A program made the translations under genes and the position numbers. From Clostridiales bacterium (GTDB lineage: Bacteria > Bacillota > Clostridia > Lachnospirales > Anaerotignaceae), in the NCBI GenBank assembly GCA_021202325.1, contig JAJQDF010000027.1, positions 1 to 13,367 of the forward strand: a stretch of DNA of 13,367 nt, read 5' to 3'. The notes under the pieces are model-generated. The model was given only the letters and a program-made list of their open reading frames with translations. It was not told the origin of the DNA and made no database searches. Each line of letters begins with the position of its first letter. Positions within the stretch are counted from its first letter, which is position 1. Positions 1 to 6,603 of the stretch are shown here, one piece after another.

Positions 1-26
1 ATAAAAGGCAAAAATAACCCTACTAT

Positions 27-55
27 TTTATATTTAATTGACAAACTTTAGTCAA
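27..55 (-). promoter_or_regulatory. Outward-facing sigma-A-type promoter with overlapping inverted repeat
   Basis: On the minus strand, TTGACT (50-55) and TATAAA (27-32) are separated by exactly 17 bases, close to the sigma-A consensus. It reads leftwards, so it should drive a gene beyond base 1. Overlapping the -35 box and spacer is an inverted repeat with arms TTGAC (38-42) and GTCAA (51-55); the 18-bp element is symmetric at 14 of 18 positions. This placement suits a repressor operator, as for MarR- or TetR-type regulators, but the regulator is unknown. The HxlR protein next door is a candidate, although its likely site at 472-494 looks different. Confidence 0.6.
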
Positions 56-111
56 AGCAGAAGAGCACCAATAAAATTCAGGTATCTAAATCATTTGATA
101 CTCCTTAAAAA

Positions 112-444
112 TTACTGCCTATTATTCTCTCCCCAAACACAAAGTAAATCCAATACTTTCATAAGTGATTTTCCCCTATCTGTTAAGCTGTACTCAACTT
201 TAGGCGGAATCTGAGGATATTCCTTGCGGAATACCAAACCGTCGGCTTCTAATTCTTTTAAGTTTGCGCTTAGTGTCTTATCAGAAATTGTTTTGATGTA
301 TCTGCGCATATCATTAAATCTTACGGTTTCGAACTCCATAAGGCAATATAATATAATCATTTTGTACTTACCGCTGATGAGTGACAGCGTATAAGAAAAA
401 CCTGTATCTTCAAAATTTGCATTTTCAATATATTTTTTAATCAT
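112..444 (-). CDS. HxlR-family winged helix-turn-helix transcriptional regulator
   Basis: This 110-residue protein has the length and order of the HxlR family, which are small dimeric DNA-binding regulators of redox, aldehyde or quinone-stress genes. Residues about 17-40 (SYTLSLISGKYKMIILYCL) match the family's first helix, where G-K-W/Y-K is typical. Residues 43-66 carry the recognition region with I-S-D-K-T-L-S-A-N-L-K-E-L. Residues 67-92 form the wing, with K-V-E-Y-S-L-T-D-R-G-K-S-L. The N-terminal Cys-Pro found in many redox-sensing members is replaced by Thr-Gly. Only Cys34 and Cys102 remain, so classical thiol sensing is uncertain. It is transcribed divergently from the flavoprotein gene at 577 and probably represses it and itself. 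The SD before ATG 444 is weak (GAAAG). The family call is secure; the ligand is unknown. Confidence 0.93.
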   Translation of the reverse strand: MIKKYIENANFEDTGFSYTLSLISGKYKMIILYCLMEFETVRFNDMRRYIKTISDKTLSANLKELEADGLVFRKEYPQIPPKVEYSLTDRGKSLMKVLDLLCVWGENNRQ

Positions 445-471
445 AATTTATCTACACTTTCTTTAATGATA

Positions 472-494
472 GTACCTTACCTAAAGGTGGGTAC
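472..494. promoter_or_regulatory. Putative HxlR operator (23-bp imperfect palindrome)
   Basis: The element has outer arms GTACC (472-476) and GGTAC (490-494) spaced by 13 bases, with an inner near-palindrome ACCT-AA-AGGT (479-488). It sits in the divergent region and directly abuts the -35 box of the flavoprotein promoter. HxlR-type regulators commonly bind such paired TAC/GTA half-sites next to the gene they control. The palindrome is seen directly; the assignment to this HxlR protein is inferred from position. Confidence 0.6.
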
Positions 495-522
495 TTGATA
501 ATTAATTGCTTCATGTTAAAAT
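495..522 (+). promoter_or_regulatory. Likely promoter of the flavoprotein gene
   Basis: TTGATA (495-500) and TAAAAT (517-522) are separated by 16 bases, about 55 bases upstream of the ATG. The -35 box starts right after the palindrome at 472-494, so a bound dimer would block RNA polymerase. The -10 box is non-ideal, and an alternative TATAT lies at 523-527. An SD, AGGAG, precedes the ATG at 577. Confidence 0.5.
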
Positions 523-576
523 TATATCGTAACTAAAAAGCTTGTCAATAAAGTTTAATGAGAATAGGAGAATACT

Positions 577-1122
577 ATGAGCAAAAAAATTGTAATTCTT
601 AACGGAAGCCCCAGACCAAACGGAAATACCGCAGCACTTATACAATCCTTCACCGAAGGAGCAACAGCCGCAGGTCATACCGTTACTCGTTTCGACCTTC
701 AAAAAATGGATATCCACCCATGTCTTGGCTGCTGCAAAGGCGGAAAAGACATCAGTAGCCCATGCGTACAAAAGGATGATATGCAGCAAATTTACCCGGC
801 CTATAAAGAAGCAGACCTTGTCTGTCTTGCTTCTCCTCTGTACTACTGGACAATCAGCGGACAATTAAAGTGTGCCTTTGATCGTTTGTTTGCTGTAGCT
901 GAGTGCAATGAAAATCTTGCAAATCCTATCAAAGAAAGCGTTCTTCTTATGGCTGCCGAGGGCAACGGTTTCGAAGAAACTACTTACTGGTATGATCGTT
1001 TGATGAATCATCTTGGCTGGACAAATAAGGGCAAAATTCTTTGCGGCGGAGTTTTTAATGTTGGCGACATCAAGGGCAACTCAAAATTAGATGAGGCATA
1101 TCAGTTAGGACTCAATATCTAA
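577..1122 (+). CDS. Flavodoxin-family NAD(P)H-dependent FMN oxidoreductase
   Basis: This 181-residue cytoplasmic protein has the flavodoxin-like fold of NADPH-dependent FMN reductases and iron-sulfur-flavoprotein relatives. The first strand and phosphate loop (IVILNGSPRPNGNTAAL, residues 5-21) bind the FMN phosphate. The second flavin loop is S-P-L-Y-Y-W-T-I-S-G-Q-L-K (86-98), followed by the conserved F-D-R helix. A cysteine group at C49, C52, C53 and C63 lies where iron-sulfur flavoproteins hold a 4Fe-4S motif, but the spacing does not match the C-x2-C-x2-C-x4-7-C pattern, so cluster binding is doubtful. ATG 577 follows AGGAG at good distance. Being divergent from an HxlR repressor suggests induction by electrophiles, quinones or redox stress and a detoxifying reductase role. 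The substrate is unknown. Confidence 0.93.
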   Translation: MSKKIVILNGSPRPNGNTAALIQSFTEGATAAGHTVTRFDLQKMDIHPCLGCCKGGKDISSPCVQKDDMQQIYPAYKEADLVCLASPLYYWTISGQLKCAFDRLFAVAECNENLANPIKESVLLMAAEGNGFEETTYWYDRLMNHLGWTNKGKILCGGVFNVGDIKGNSKLDEAYQLGLNI

Positions 1123-1145
1123 TAAAATATCGTCTTTATAGCACA

Positions 1146-1179
1146 AGAGCGCCCTATCCTTTGTTGTTAGAGGCGCTCT
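1146..1179. terminator. Hairpin between convergent genes, possible bidirectional terminator
   Basis: A perfect 8-bp stem, AGAGCGCC (1146-1153) with GGCGCTCT (1172-1179), can extend inward through CTA/TAG around a bulge. It sits between the stop codons of the plus-strand flavoprotein gene and the minus-strand AIR-synthase-like gene, the usual place for a shared terminator. Neither side has a strong run of T after the stem, so efficient intrinsic termination is uncertain. Confidence 0.5.
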
Positions 1180-1183
1180 CGTA

Positions 1184-2185
1184 TCAAAATTTCACATTAT
1201 ATATTTCATCTTTTTCCTGCTGGACAAGCTCTTTGCGGACACCGTTGATTGTCACATATTTGCCCTTTTCGGTCACCTTTCCTATGACAGCCGCATTGAT
1301 TCCCTCAGCTTTAAGCCTTTCAACAAGGGCTTTTCCGTCATCAACAGTGATTAACATAGAGCCGCTGGAAATAAGTCGCAGATAATTTATTCCGGCAAGC
1401 TTGCATATCTCTTTTGTACAATCGAGTACAGGAATATCATCGGCATATACCTCAACACCGGCATTTGAACATTCGGCTACTTCCCAAACCGCTCCAAGTA
1501 TGCCGCCCTCAGTTACATCATGCATGGCAGTTGCTCCGCATTCAGCGGCAATCATGCCGTCCTTTACAACACTTAAACTGGAGGCAAGCATTTTGGCTTC
1601 TTTGAGCATTTCAGTGGAAATCTTGTCTTTAAGTATATCCTCGTAGTCGGAAGCAATTATTGACGTGCCCTCAACTGCCGCCCACTTTGACATTACGACA
1701 TCTTGGCCGGCCTTTGCTCCGCCGGAGGAAATAAATTTTCTGCCTTTGGTTTTGGCAATTACCGTTCCGCTGATAACAGGCTTATTGACAGCTTCTGTAA
1801 TTTCTGTATGGCCGCCAAGAATCTCTATTCCCAGTTCTTTGGCCGCCGCATATGCTCCGTCTATTATTTCTTTCAAATCGTTCTCTGTGCTTCCGTCAGG
1901 CAAAAGTGCCGTAAGAAGCATTCCTACAGGCTCAGCTCCGGCCGATGCGGCATCGTTGCAGTTAATATGTACAATCAAATATCCGGCATTGCTTCCTGCC
2001 GCAGTGATGGGATCTGTAGACAGCACACAAATCTCGCTGCCGAGATCTACCGCCGAGCAGTCCTCCCCTGTGGACGGTCTTATTACAACATCGTCTCTCT
2101 TATTAATATTATTATTTATGGGATCAAGTATAATCCTATTGAGAACATCAACAGGCACCTTGCCTATTTCAAGCTTTCCTTCCAT
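1184..2185 (-). CDS. AIR synthase-related (PurM/HypE-like) ATP-binding protein
   Basis: This 333-residue protein belongs to the PurM superfamily, which includes AIR synthase, HypE, ThiL and SelD; these use ATP to activate an acyl, carbamoyl or phosphate-accepting group. Visible signatures are G-E-D-C-S-A (40-45), S-T-D-P-I-T (56-61), N-C-N-D-A-A-S-A-G-A (75-84), the G-G-H-T-E loop (124-128), H-D-V-T-E-G-G (222-228) and S-S-G-S-M-L-I (273-279), in the order expected for the two alpha/beta domains. HypE proteins end in a conserved Cys that carries the thiocarboxamide; this protein ends in V-K-F with no terminal Cys, so it is not a standard hydrogenase maturase. No hyp, sel, thi or pur genes are nearby. 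AAGGAG (2194-2199) precedes ATG 2185, and the VanW stop codon lies within that SD. The superfamily is secure; the reaction is unknown. Confidence 0.88.
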   Translation of the reverse strand: MEGKLEIGKVPVDVLNRIILDPINNNINKRDDVVIRPSTGEDCSAVDLGSEICVLSTDPITAAGSNAGYLIVHINCNDAASAGAEPVGMLLTALLPDGSTENDLKEIIDGAYAAAKELGIEILGGHTEITEAVNKPVISGTVIAKTKGRKFISSGGAKAGQDVVMSKWAAVEGTSIIASDYEDILKDKISTEMLKEAKMLASSLSVVKDGMIAAECGATAMHDVTEGGILGAVWEVAECSNAGVEVYADDIPVLDCTKEICKLAGINYLRLISSGSMLITVDDGKALVERLKAEGINAAVIGKVTEKGKYVTINGVRKELVQQEKDEIYNVKF

Positions 2186-2196
2186 ATTGCTTCTCC

Positions 2197-3684
2197 TTAT
2201 GCTCTGATTACTATATCGGAAATATTAGTATTGTATTCTTCAGATTCTCCTATTGTCGGATAATCATTTTCTTCTGTATTTGATGATGTTTGAGATTCCT
2301 CTGCCAAGCTTGTATCAGTAGTATCGGTAACAGTTGACTGGGAACTGTCTGCTGTAGTTGTATCACTTTCAGAAGGCTCAGTCGGTGTAGCTACCGCAGT
2401 ACTATCAGTTGCGCCTATTACCGGTACTTCCTCGGTTACTGTTTCTCTTGACTTTGTGCCTACTGTTACTTCATCGGCCGTTGCAGAATATGTTGATGAT
2501 GAGAACCATTCTCTGCTGACAAGCTCGCCGTCTTCATAAACTAGCTTATAGGTATCGATTTTAGCACCTGTTTTTCCTGTATACGTTACTACCCTCTCAT
2601 CTTCATACATATCGGGATCTTCGGTCACTATCTCCGCCGGTTTGCTTATGGTGGAAACCCATACACGCTCAAAATCAATTGTTCTGCCTTCATCGTGTAT
2701 TTCGTGTCCGTAAATATTGCAGACCACAATGTAATCCTCAAAATAAGTATCAATCATAATATCAAAATCAGTATCATTATCAACACGCAGATTTTTATAT
2801 GTTCCGGCTACCGCCGCATCACGTCCTAAAGGAACATAGCTTACCATAAGCGAATGATTATGTCTTTCAACTATGTTAAGCTCAGCAAATATCGCCGCAT
2901 TATAAATAGTCGTAGTTACTTGGCAAACGCCTCCGGCAATGGCAGAAACAATTTTTCCGTTTTCAATTGTTCCGGCAGCCTTATAACCGTTGGCGGCAGT
3001 CTGAGGGCCAAGCGCCTCGTTCATATCAAAAATATCGCCGGGTTCAAGTATAGTACCATTTATCTTTTCACAGGCAACCCTGAGGTTCTCATTTCTGTTG
3101 GTGTCGCTGGCAGAAAAGGCTGTTGAGAATGAGCCTATGAGCACCATTTCTTCGTTCTCTTCTTCCTCATCTTCTATTTCTACAGCTGAAATAGTATTAA
3201 GATTTCCTGCGGCAAGACGTTTAATTATCTTTTCCGCAGTTTTTTCAACATCTATTGTCAGGCCATCCTCTTCTTCAATCTGTTCATTAAGGCTTGTAAG
3301 ACATTCCTCAAGCAAAATACTGTCGCATGAATATGATATGGAAATATCAACTGTCTCCTCATCGGCTTCCTTCGCCAAAGCCGCAGTAAGTGCACTGGTA
3401 ATATCAGCCTCAACATTAATATCGCCGAATTTTATCTCATATGTCTGCTCATTACCGTAAGTAAGCGTAATAATAGTATCTTCATCAGCAAGCTCTGCAA
3501 GCTTTTCGGCAGCTTCTTCCTCCGTAAGTCCACTTATATCTATACCGCCTATGGATACGCCGTTATTAAAAACTGAAACGGTTTCGTCAGTTCCGCTCTC
3601 ATTTGAGCATGCCGCAGCGGACAAAACCATGGCAAAAACCAAAGCTATTGATATTAATCTTTTAAACCCTTTAAATCCTCTCAT
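2197..3684 (-). CDS. VanW-family lipoprotein with PG-binding-4-like and G5-like regions
   Basis: This 495-residue secreted protein starts with a Lys/Arg-rich n-region, a hydrophobic core and the lipobox L-S-A-A-A-C, so Cys26 is the predicted lipidated residue and the protein should sit on the outer face of the membrane. Residues about 35-165 resemble the putative peptidoglycan-binding repeats found before VanW domains (I-D-I-S-G-L-T-E-E-E-A). The VanW domain spans about 185-330, with F-S-T-A-F, N-R-N-E-N-L, L-E-P-G-D-I-F-D-M-N-E, G-G-V-C-Q-V-T-T-T-I-Y-N-A-A and E-R-H-N-H-S. A G5-like segment follows (about 365-410). The tail 425-495 is Ser/Thr/Glu-rich and probably disordered. ATG 3684 is preceded by AGAGGG. 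VanW domains are associated with vancomycin-resistance clusters and cell-wall proteins, but their biochemical role is unsettled; no van genes are present here. It is first gene of a two-gene unit. Confidence 0.92.
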   Translation of the reverse strand: MRGFKGFKRLISIALVFAMVLSAAACSNESGTDETVSVFNNGVSIGGIDISGLTEEEAAEKLAELADEDTIITLTYGNEQTYEIKFGDINVEADITSALTAALAKEADEETVDISISYSCDSILLEECLTSLNEQIEEEDGLTIDVEKTAEKIIKRLAAGNLNTISAVEIEDEEEENEEMVLIGSFSTAFSASDTNRNENLRVACEKINGTILEPGDIFDMNEALGPQTAANGYKAAGTIENGKIVSAIAGGVCQVTTTIYNAAIFAELNIVERHNHSLMVSYVPLGRDAAVAGTYKNLRVDNDTDFDIMIDTYFEDYIVVCNIYGHEIHDEGRTIDFERVWVSTISKPAEIVTEDPDMYEDERVVTYTGKTGAKIDTYKLVYEDGELVSREWFSSSTYSATADEVTVGTKSRETVTEEVPVIGATDSTAVATPTEPSESDTTTADSSQSTVTDTTDTSLAEESQTSSNTEENDYPTIGESEEYNTNISDIVIRA

Positions 3685-3740
3685 CTGAAATGCCCTCTAA
3701 TCTATAAATATAGTAATGAGTTCAAAACTCCACCAATATT

Positions 3741-3769
3741 ATAGTACCACAAAACCTATCGCCGTACAA
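3741..3769 (-). promoter_or_regulatory. Promoter of the VanW/AIR-synthase-like transcription unit
   Basis: On the minus strand, TTGTAC (3764-3769) is followed after exactly 17 bases by TACTAT (3741-3746). A TG one base upstream of the hexamer makes an extended -10 element. A perfect TATAAT lies three bases downstream (3738-3743) as an alternative. Immediately upstream of the -35 is a perfect 14-bp AT palindrome (3776-3789) in the usual place of an UP element. The leader to ATG 3684 is about 50 bases. Confidence 0.7.
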
Positions 3770-3775
3770 GGATAA

Positions 3776-3789
3776 TTTAATTAATTAAA
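3776..3789. repeat. Perfect 14-bp AT-only palindrome, possible UP element
   Basis: TTTAATTAATTAAA is its own reverse complement and contains only A and T. It lies about 7-20 bases upstream of the -35 box of the VanW promoter, where it could bind the RNA polymerase alpha subunit or a regulator. With the promoter and the terminator at 3833-3856, it accounts for most of the 177-base gap between the two minus-strand units; I see no gene there. Confidence 0.45.
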
Positions 3790-3826
3790 GCAACTGTAAA
3801 ACAATTGTAACAAACACCGCTATTTC

Positions 3827-3856
3827 AAAACATGCGGCAGTATACTTCCTGCCGCA
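3827..3856 (-). terminator. Rho-independent terminator of the VWA/ABC operon
   Basis: A perfect 8-bp stem, TGCGGCAG (3833-3840) with CTGCCGCA (3849-3856), closes an 8-base loop. Read on the minus strand, it begins six bases after the stop codon of the 913-residue VWA protein and is followed by TGTTTTG, a short U-tract. The GC-rich stem and its position make this a good end for the long operon and separate it from the VanW promoter. Confidence 0.75.
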
Positions 3857-3861
3857 CAAGT

Positions 3862-6603
3862 TTATTTTCTTCTGTTTCGTTTCATATCTGCCAAGGCGCT
3901 GGATGAAGATTTCTTCACCGGAGCTTCTGCATCAGTATTTTCAGGTTTTTTCTGCTTTTCTTTCTCTTTTTCCTTCTCCTTAGTATTGTTCTCCTTAATT
4001 CTTTCGGCAAAGTCTTTTTTAGCCTTTTTCTTTAGCTTAAGCTTCAACAAGGCTGAACATATTTTATCTGTAATTTCAGGGAAACGCCTTAACAGTATAT
4101 CTATGATAAGCAGTATCAGCGCCATTATCACCAATGGGACAGATATGTCTCTCTTAGCATAACTGTCAGGAAGTGATGATGAATATACCTCGTCAGGGGA
4201 TGTTATCAGACTTATCCCGTCATAGGAAGCCAACTCATCAATGACTCCGTTATCATTCATGTTCCGTGTGTCATATTCCTTCGAGTAGCCGATTATAAAT
4301 CCCGTATTATAGGCATTAGTTTCTCCGTCTGACAGTTCTTCCGTTACTGTGATTATATATGCTCCTTCTTCATCTGTGGGTATGGTGCATGTATACTCTC
4401 CGGGAAGTGAGGCCGACATATCGACATTATATTCCACTCCCTCAGCCGTTTTAATGAGCGCAGTGACACCGACTGTATTCTGGTTTACGGGAAGCTTGGC
4501 AGTAACAGTCGATACTCCGCCTGATGCCTCTCCTGTGACCTCAATATCATAGAGAATATCGCTTCTCATTGTATAGCTTATGAGATTTCTTATTATTTCA
4601 ATACCTTCATCGGAAGTAATCCAATCGCTGGTCCATTGTCCGCTGAAATCACTTGTCCATGCGGCTGTTCTGCCAAGGCCATACTGCCATACAGCAAGTA
4701 TAGGCTCTTCTTCGTCGCTTTCAAGCACCACATCTGCCCTGCTCTTGGCAGTTGTACTTACATAACCATGGAGCATAGGAACAGAATCAATATTTTCTGT
4801 TATCTCTGAGCTGTCTACAGCCGTAGGATAAAAGTCTTCGTTATTTATATAGTCCTTGCTGGCAATAGTTGTTTCATACACAAATATTTCCGGCAAAGTT
4901 GAATACTGATCCGCATAGTAATAACGTCCGTTGCCAGCTTCCGCAATATACTCCAGCAGGCTTGTGTCAGCACCCTGTCCGACTGCAATTGTGGAAATAG
5001 TAATTCCGTCTTCCCTAGCCTTATTTAAAAGATTGGTGTAGCCCTCTGTTTCTGCCTGTCCGTCTGTCAGCAATATAATATGCTTAAGCTTAGTGTCAGT
5101 TTCAGCCAGCTCCTGGCATGCCATTCTAAGTGCCGGAAGTATGCTTGTTCCGCCGCCGGCCTGAATAGTTGCGATTGCCTCGCCTATTTCATCGATATTA
5201 TCACCAACAGTTTGCGGCTCAACAACCCACTGAGCCTGAGTGTCAAAAGCAATTACACCGATAATATCGTCTGCATCCATTTCATCAACGCCTCTGAGTG
5301 CGGCTTCCTTGGCTACATCCATGCAGCTTATTCCCTGCGAAGTGTCTGCCATACTTCCCGAACGGTCGATTATAAATATCATAGCCAAATCAGGATCTTC
5401 CGACTGCGTCTTTATATCCATTTCAACCGGCAGCATATCCTCAAGAAGTGTGCCTTCATATCCGCCGGGGCCATATGAATTTTCACCGCCTATGGCAATG
5501 AGGCCTCCGCCGGCGTATCTGACAAAGCTGTCGAGTGCCGTAATAAAGTCTTCATTCAGTTCATCGTAGGCAGTGTCTGCTAAAACAACCGTATCATATG
5601 CAATAAGTGTATCATATGACATAGGCGCTTCCGAAGGTACCACAACATCAACATTAAGCTGTGCCGATTCAAGAAGAAGCCTCATATTTTCCGCACTTTC
5701 GCCTGTTCCTACTACAAGCACAGACGGCAGGTTTTCCGCATAGCAGTAGCCATAAATTGAGTTATTCTGATAAAATGTATCGTTTTCCGGTACAATCTCG
5801 GCATGATATGTTATGCCGCCGCCCTTTTCGGCCATATCCGTAAATACATAACGGTTTTCGCCGTCTTTCAGCTTAATTTCTTCGTTTACTACAAGCGCAG
5901 AGCCTCTGTAAAGTCTTAAGTTTGCCCTTTGCGAACCGATAGAGTCAATGATAACATTCACATCATAGCTCATGTTGATATTTACATATTGGGGCATGGA
6001 TATTTCTCTTATTCCTGCTTCTATCTCCACATCTCCGCTTATGTCATAAATTAGTGTCTGTACATTTTCTGTCTTAAGCAGATTCCTAACAGATACGGCA
6101 TCGCCCTTTGTTTCAGAGCCGTCTGTGATAAGCACCAGCCTTTTTTTAGTGTCATCATCATAAATGCTCAAGGCATGCTTAATCGCTGTTTCAATATTGG
6201 TATTATCCTTATCCGCCAGTCCTGTATCAAGATTGACAGTTACATATTCATCGGTCGTCTGTATTGTTGTAACAGCCCTTCCGGCAAAGACCGCCGCCGC
6301 AGTTTGGTCGCCTGTACCTTTGTAAGACTGGGCAGACTCTATAAATTGGGCTATTCTTTCGGTGCTGTTTGAAGCACTGTCGGAAACATCCGCCAAATAT
6401 ACCGTTGTTTCGTTTCTTGCCTTATCTACAATTGACATTCCTGAAAGCGATAGTATAAGAAGTATAACTGTCAGTGTTCTTAGCACTGTGCTTATATCGG
6501 TATAACGGTCGCTTCCCATATACTTTTTCTTTATGAATATGACAGCTGCTATGATAATGGGTATTAATATAATAAAATATATTTTATCGGCGCTTAGTGC
6601 CAT
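3862..6603 (-). CDS. Membrane protein with two VWA domains and a glutamine-amidotransferase-like domain
   Basis: This 913-residue protein has helices at about 9-24 and 41-58, a large region, a third helix at 820-838 and a Lys/Glu-rich tail. The KKK after helix 1 and RR after helix 3 place residues 59-819 outside the cell and the tail inside. VWA domain 1 (about 67-190) has the metal-site motif D72-V-S-D-S76 and L-I-T-D-G at 158-162. A class I glutamine-amidotransferase-like domain follows (293-395; S-V-L-V-V-G-T-G, then G-G-G-L-I-A-I-G-G-E-N-S-Y-G); no Cys occupies the nucleophile turn, so it is probably non-catalytic. VWA domain 2 (about 406-580) has a complete MIDAS, D413-R-S-G-S417, T486 and T-D-G at 513-515. 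Residues 630-780 look like beta-sandwich modules. It is the last gene, overlapping the BatA-like gene by 20 bases, with SD GGTGGGTG. The architecture is clear; the function is not. Confidence 0.9.
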   Translation of the reverse strand: MALSADKIYFIILIPIIIAAVIFIKKKYMGSDRYTDISTVLRTLTVILLILSLSGMSIVDKARNETTVYLADVSDSASNSTERIAQFIESAQSYKGTGDQTAAAVFAGRAVTTIQTTDEYVTVNLDTGLADKDNTNIETAIKHALSIYDDDTKKRLVLITDGSETKGDAVSVRNLLKTENVQTLIYDISGDVEIEAGIREISMPQYVNINMSYDVNVIIDSIGSQRANLRLYRGSALVVNEEIKLKDGENRYVFTDMAEKGGGITYHAEIVPENDTFYQNNSIYGYCYAENLPSVLVVGTGESAENMRLLLESAQLNVDVVVPSEAPMSYDTLIAYDTVVLADTAYDELNEDFITALDSFVRYAGGGLIAIGGENSYGPGGYEGTLLEDMLPVEMDIKTQSEDPDLAMIFIIDRSGSMADTSQGISCMDVAKEAALRGVDEMDADDIIGVIAFDTQAQWVVEPQTVGDNIDEIGEAIATIQAGGGTSILPALRMACQELAETDTKLKHIILLTDGQAETEGYTNLLNKAREDGITISTIAVGQGADTSLLEYIAEAGNGRYYYADQYSTLPEIFVYETTIASKDYINNEDFYPTAVDSSEITENIDSVPMLHGYVSTTAKSRADVVLESDEEEPILAVWQYGLGRTAAWTSDFSGQWTSDWITSDEGIEIIRNLISYTMRSDILYDIEVTGEASGGVSTVTAKLPVNQNTVGVTALIKTAEGVEYNVDMSASLPGEYTCTIPTDEEGAYIITVTEELSDGETNAYNTGFIIGYSKEYDTRNMNDNGVIDELASYDGISLITSPDEVYSSSLPDSYAKRDISVPLVIMALILLIIDILLRRFPEITDKICSALLKLKLKKKAKKDFAERIKENNTKEKEKEKEKQKKPENTDAEAPVKKSSSSALADMKRNRRK
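3946..3981 (-). repeat. Lys-Glu dipeptide repeat in the cytoplasmic tail of the 913-residue VWA protein
   Basis: Residues 875-886 alternate Lys and Glu (KEKEKEKEKQKK) within a longer charged tail of about 70 residues after the last membrane helix. The DNA is a purine-rich tract on the coding strand, prone to slippage. The tail ends in K-R-N-R-R-K. By topology it is intracellular and may be a disordered or helical contact surface. Confidence 0.6.

Noticed and set aside
82..101. GTATC...GATAC inverted repeat as the HxlR terminator
   Set aside because: The stem is only 5 bp, AT-rich and without a following U-tract.
511..864. 117-codon minus-strand ORF opposite the flavoprotein gene
   Set aside because: It lies antisense to a well-supported gene, has no recognisable domain, and runs through the divergent promoter region.
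1184..2185. Calling this gene selD or hypE
   Set aside because: It has the shared PurM-like fold motifs, but not the terminal Cys of HypE or a convincing SelD N-terminal Cys/Sec-Lys motif, and no related pathway genes are nearby.
1665..2207. Long plus-strand ORFs opposite the AIR-synthase-like gene
   Set aside because: The minus-strand frame has conserved superfamily motifs and an SD; the plus-strand frames have neither.
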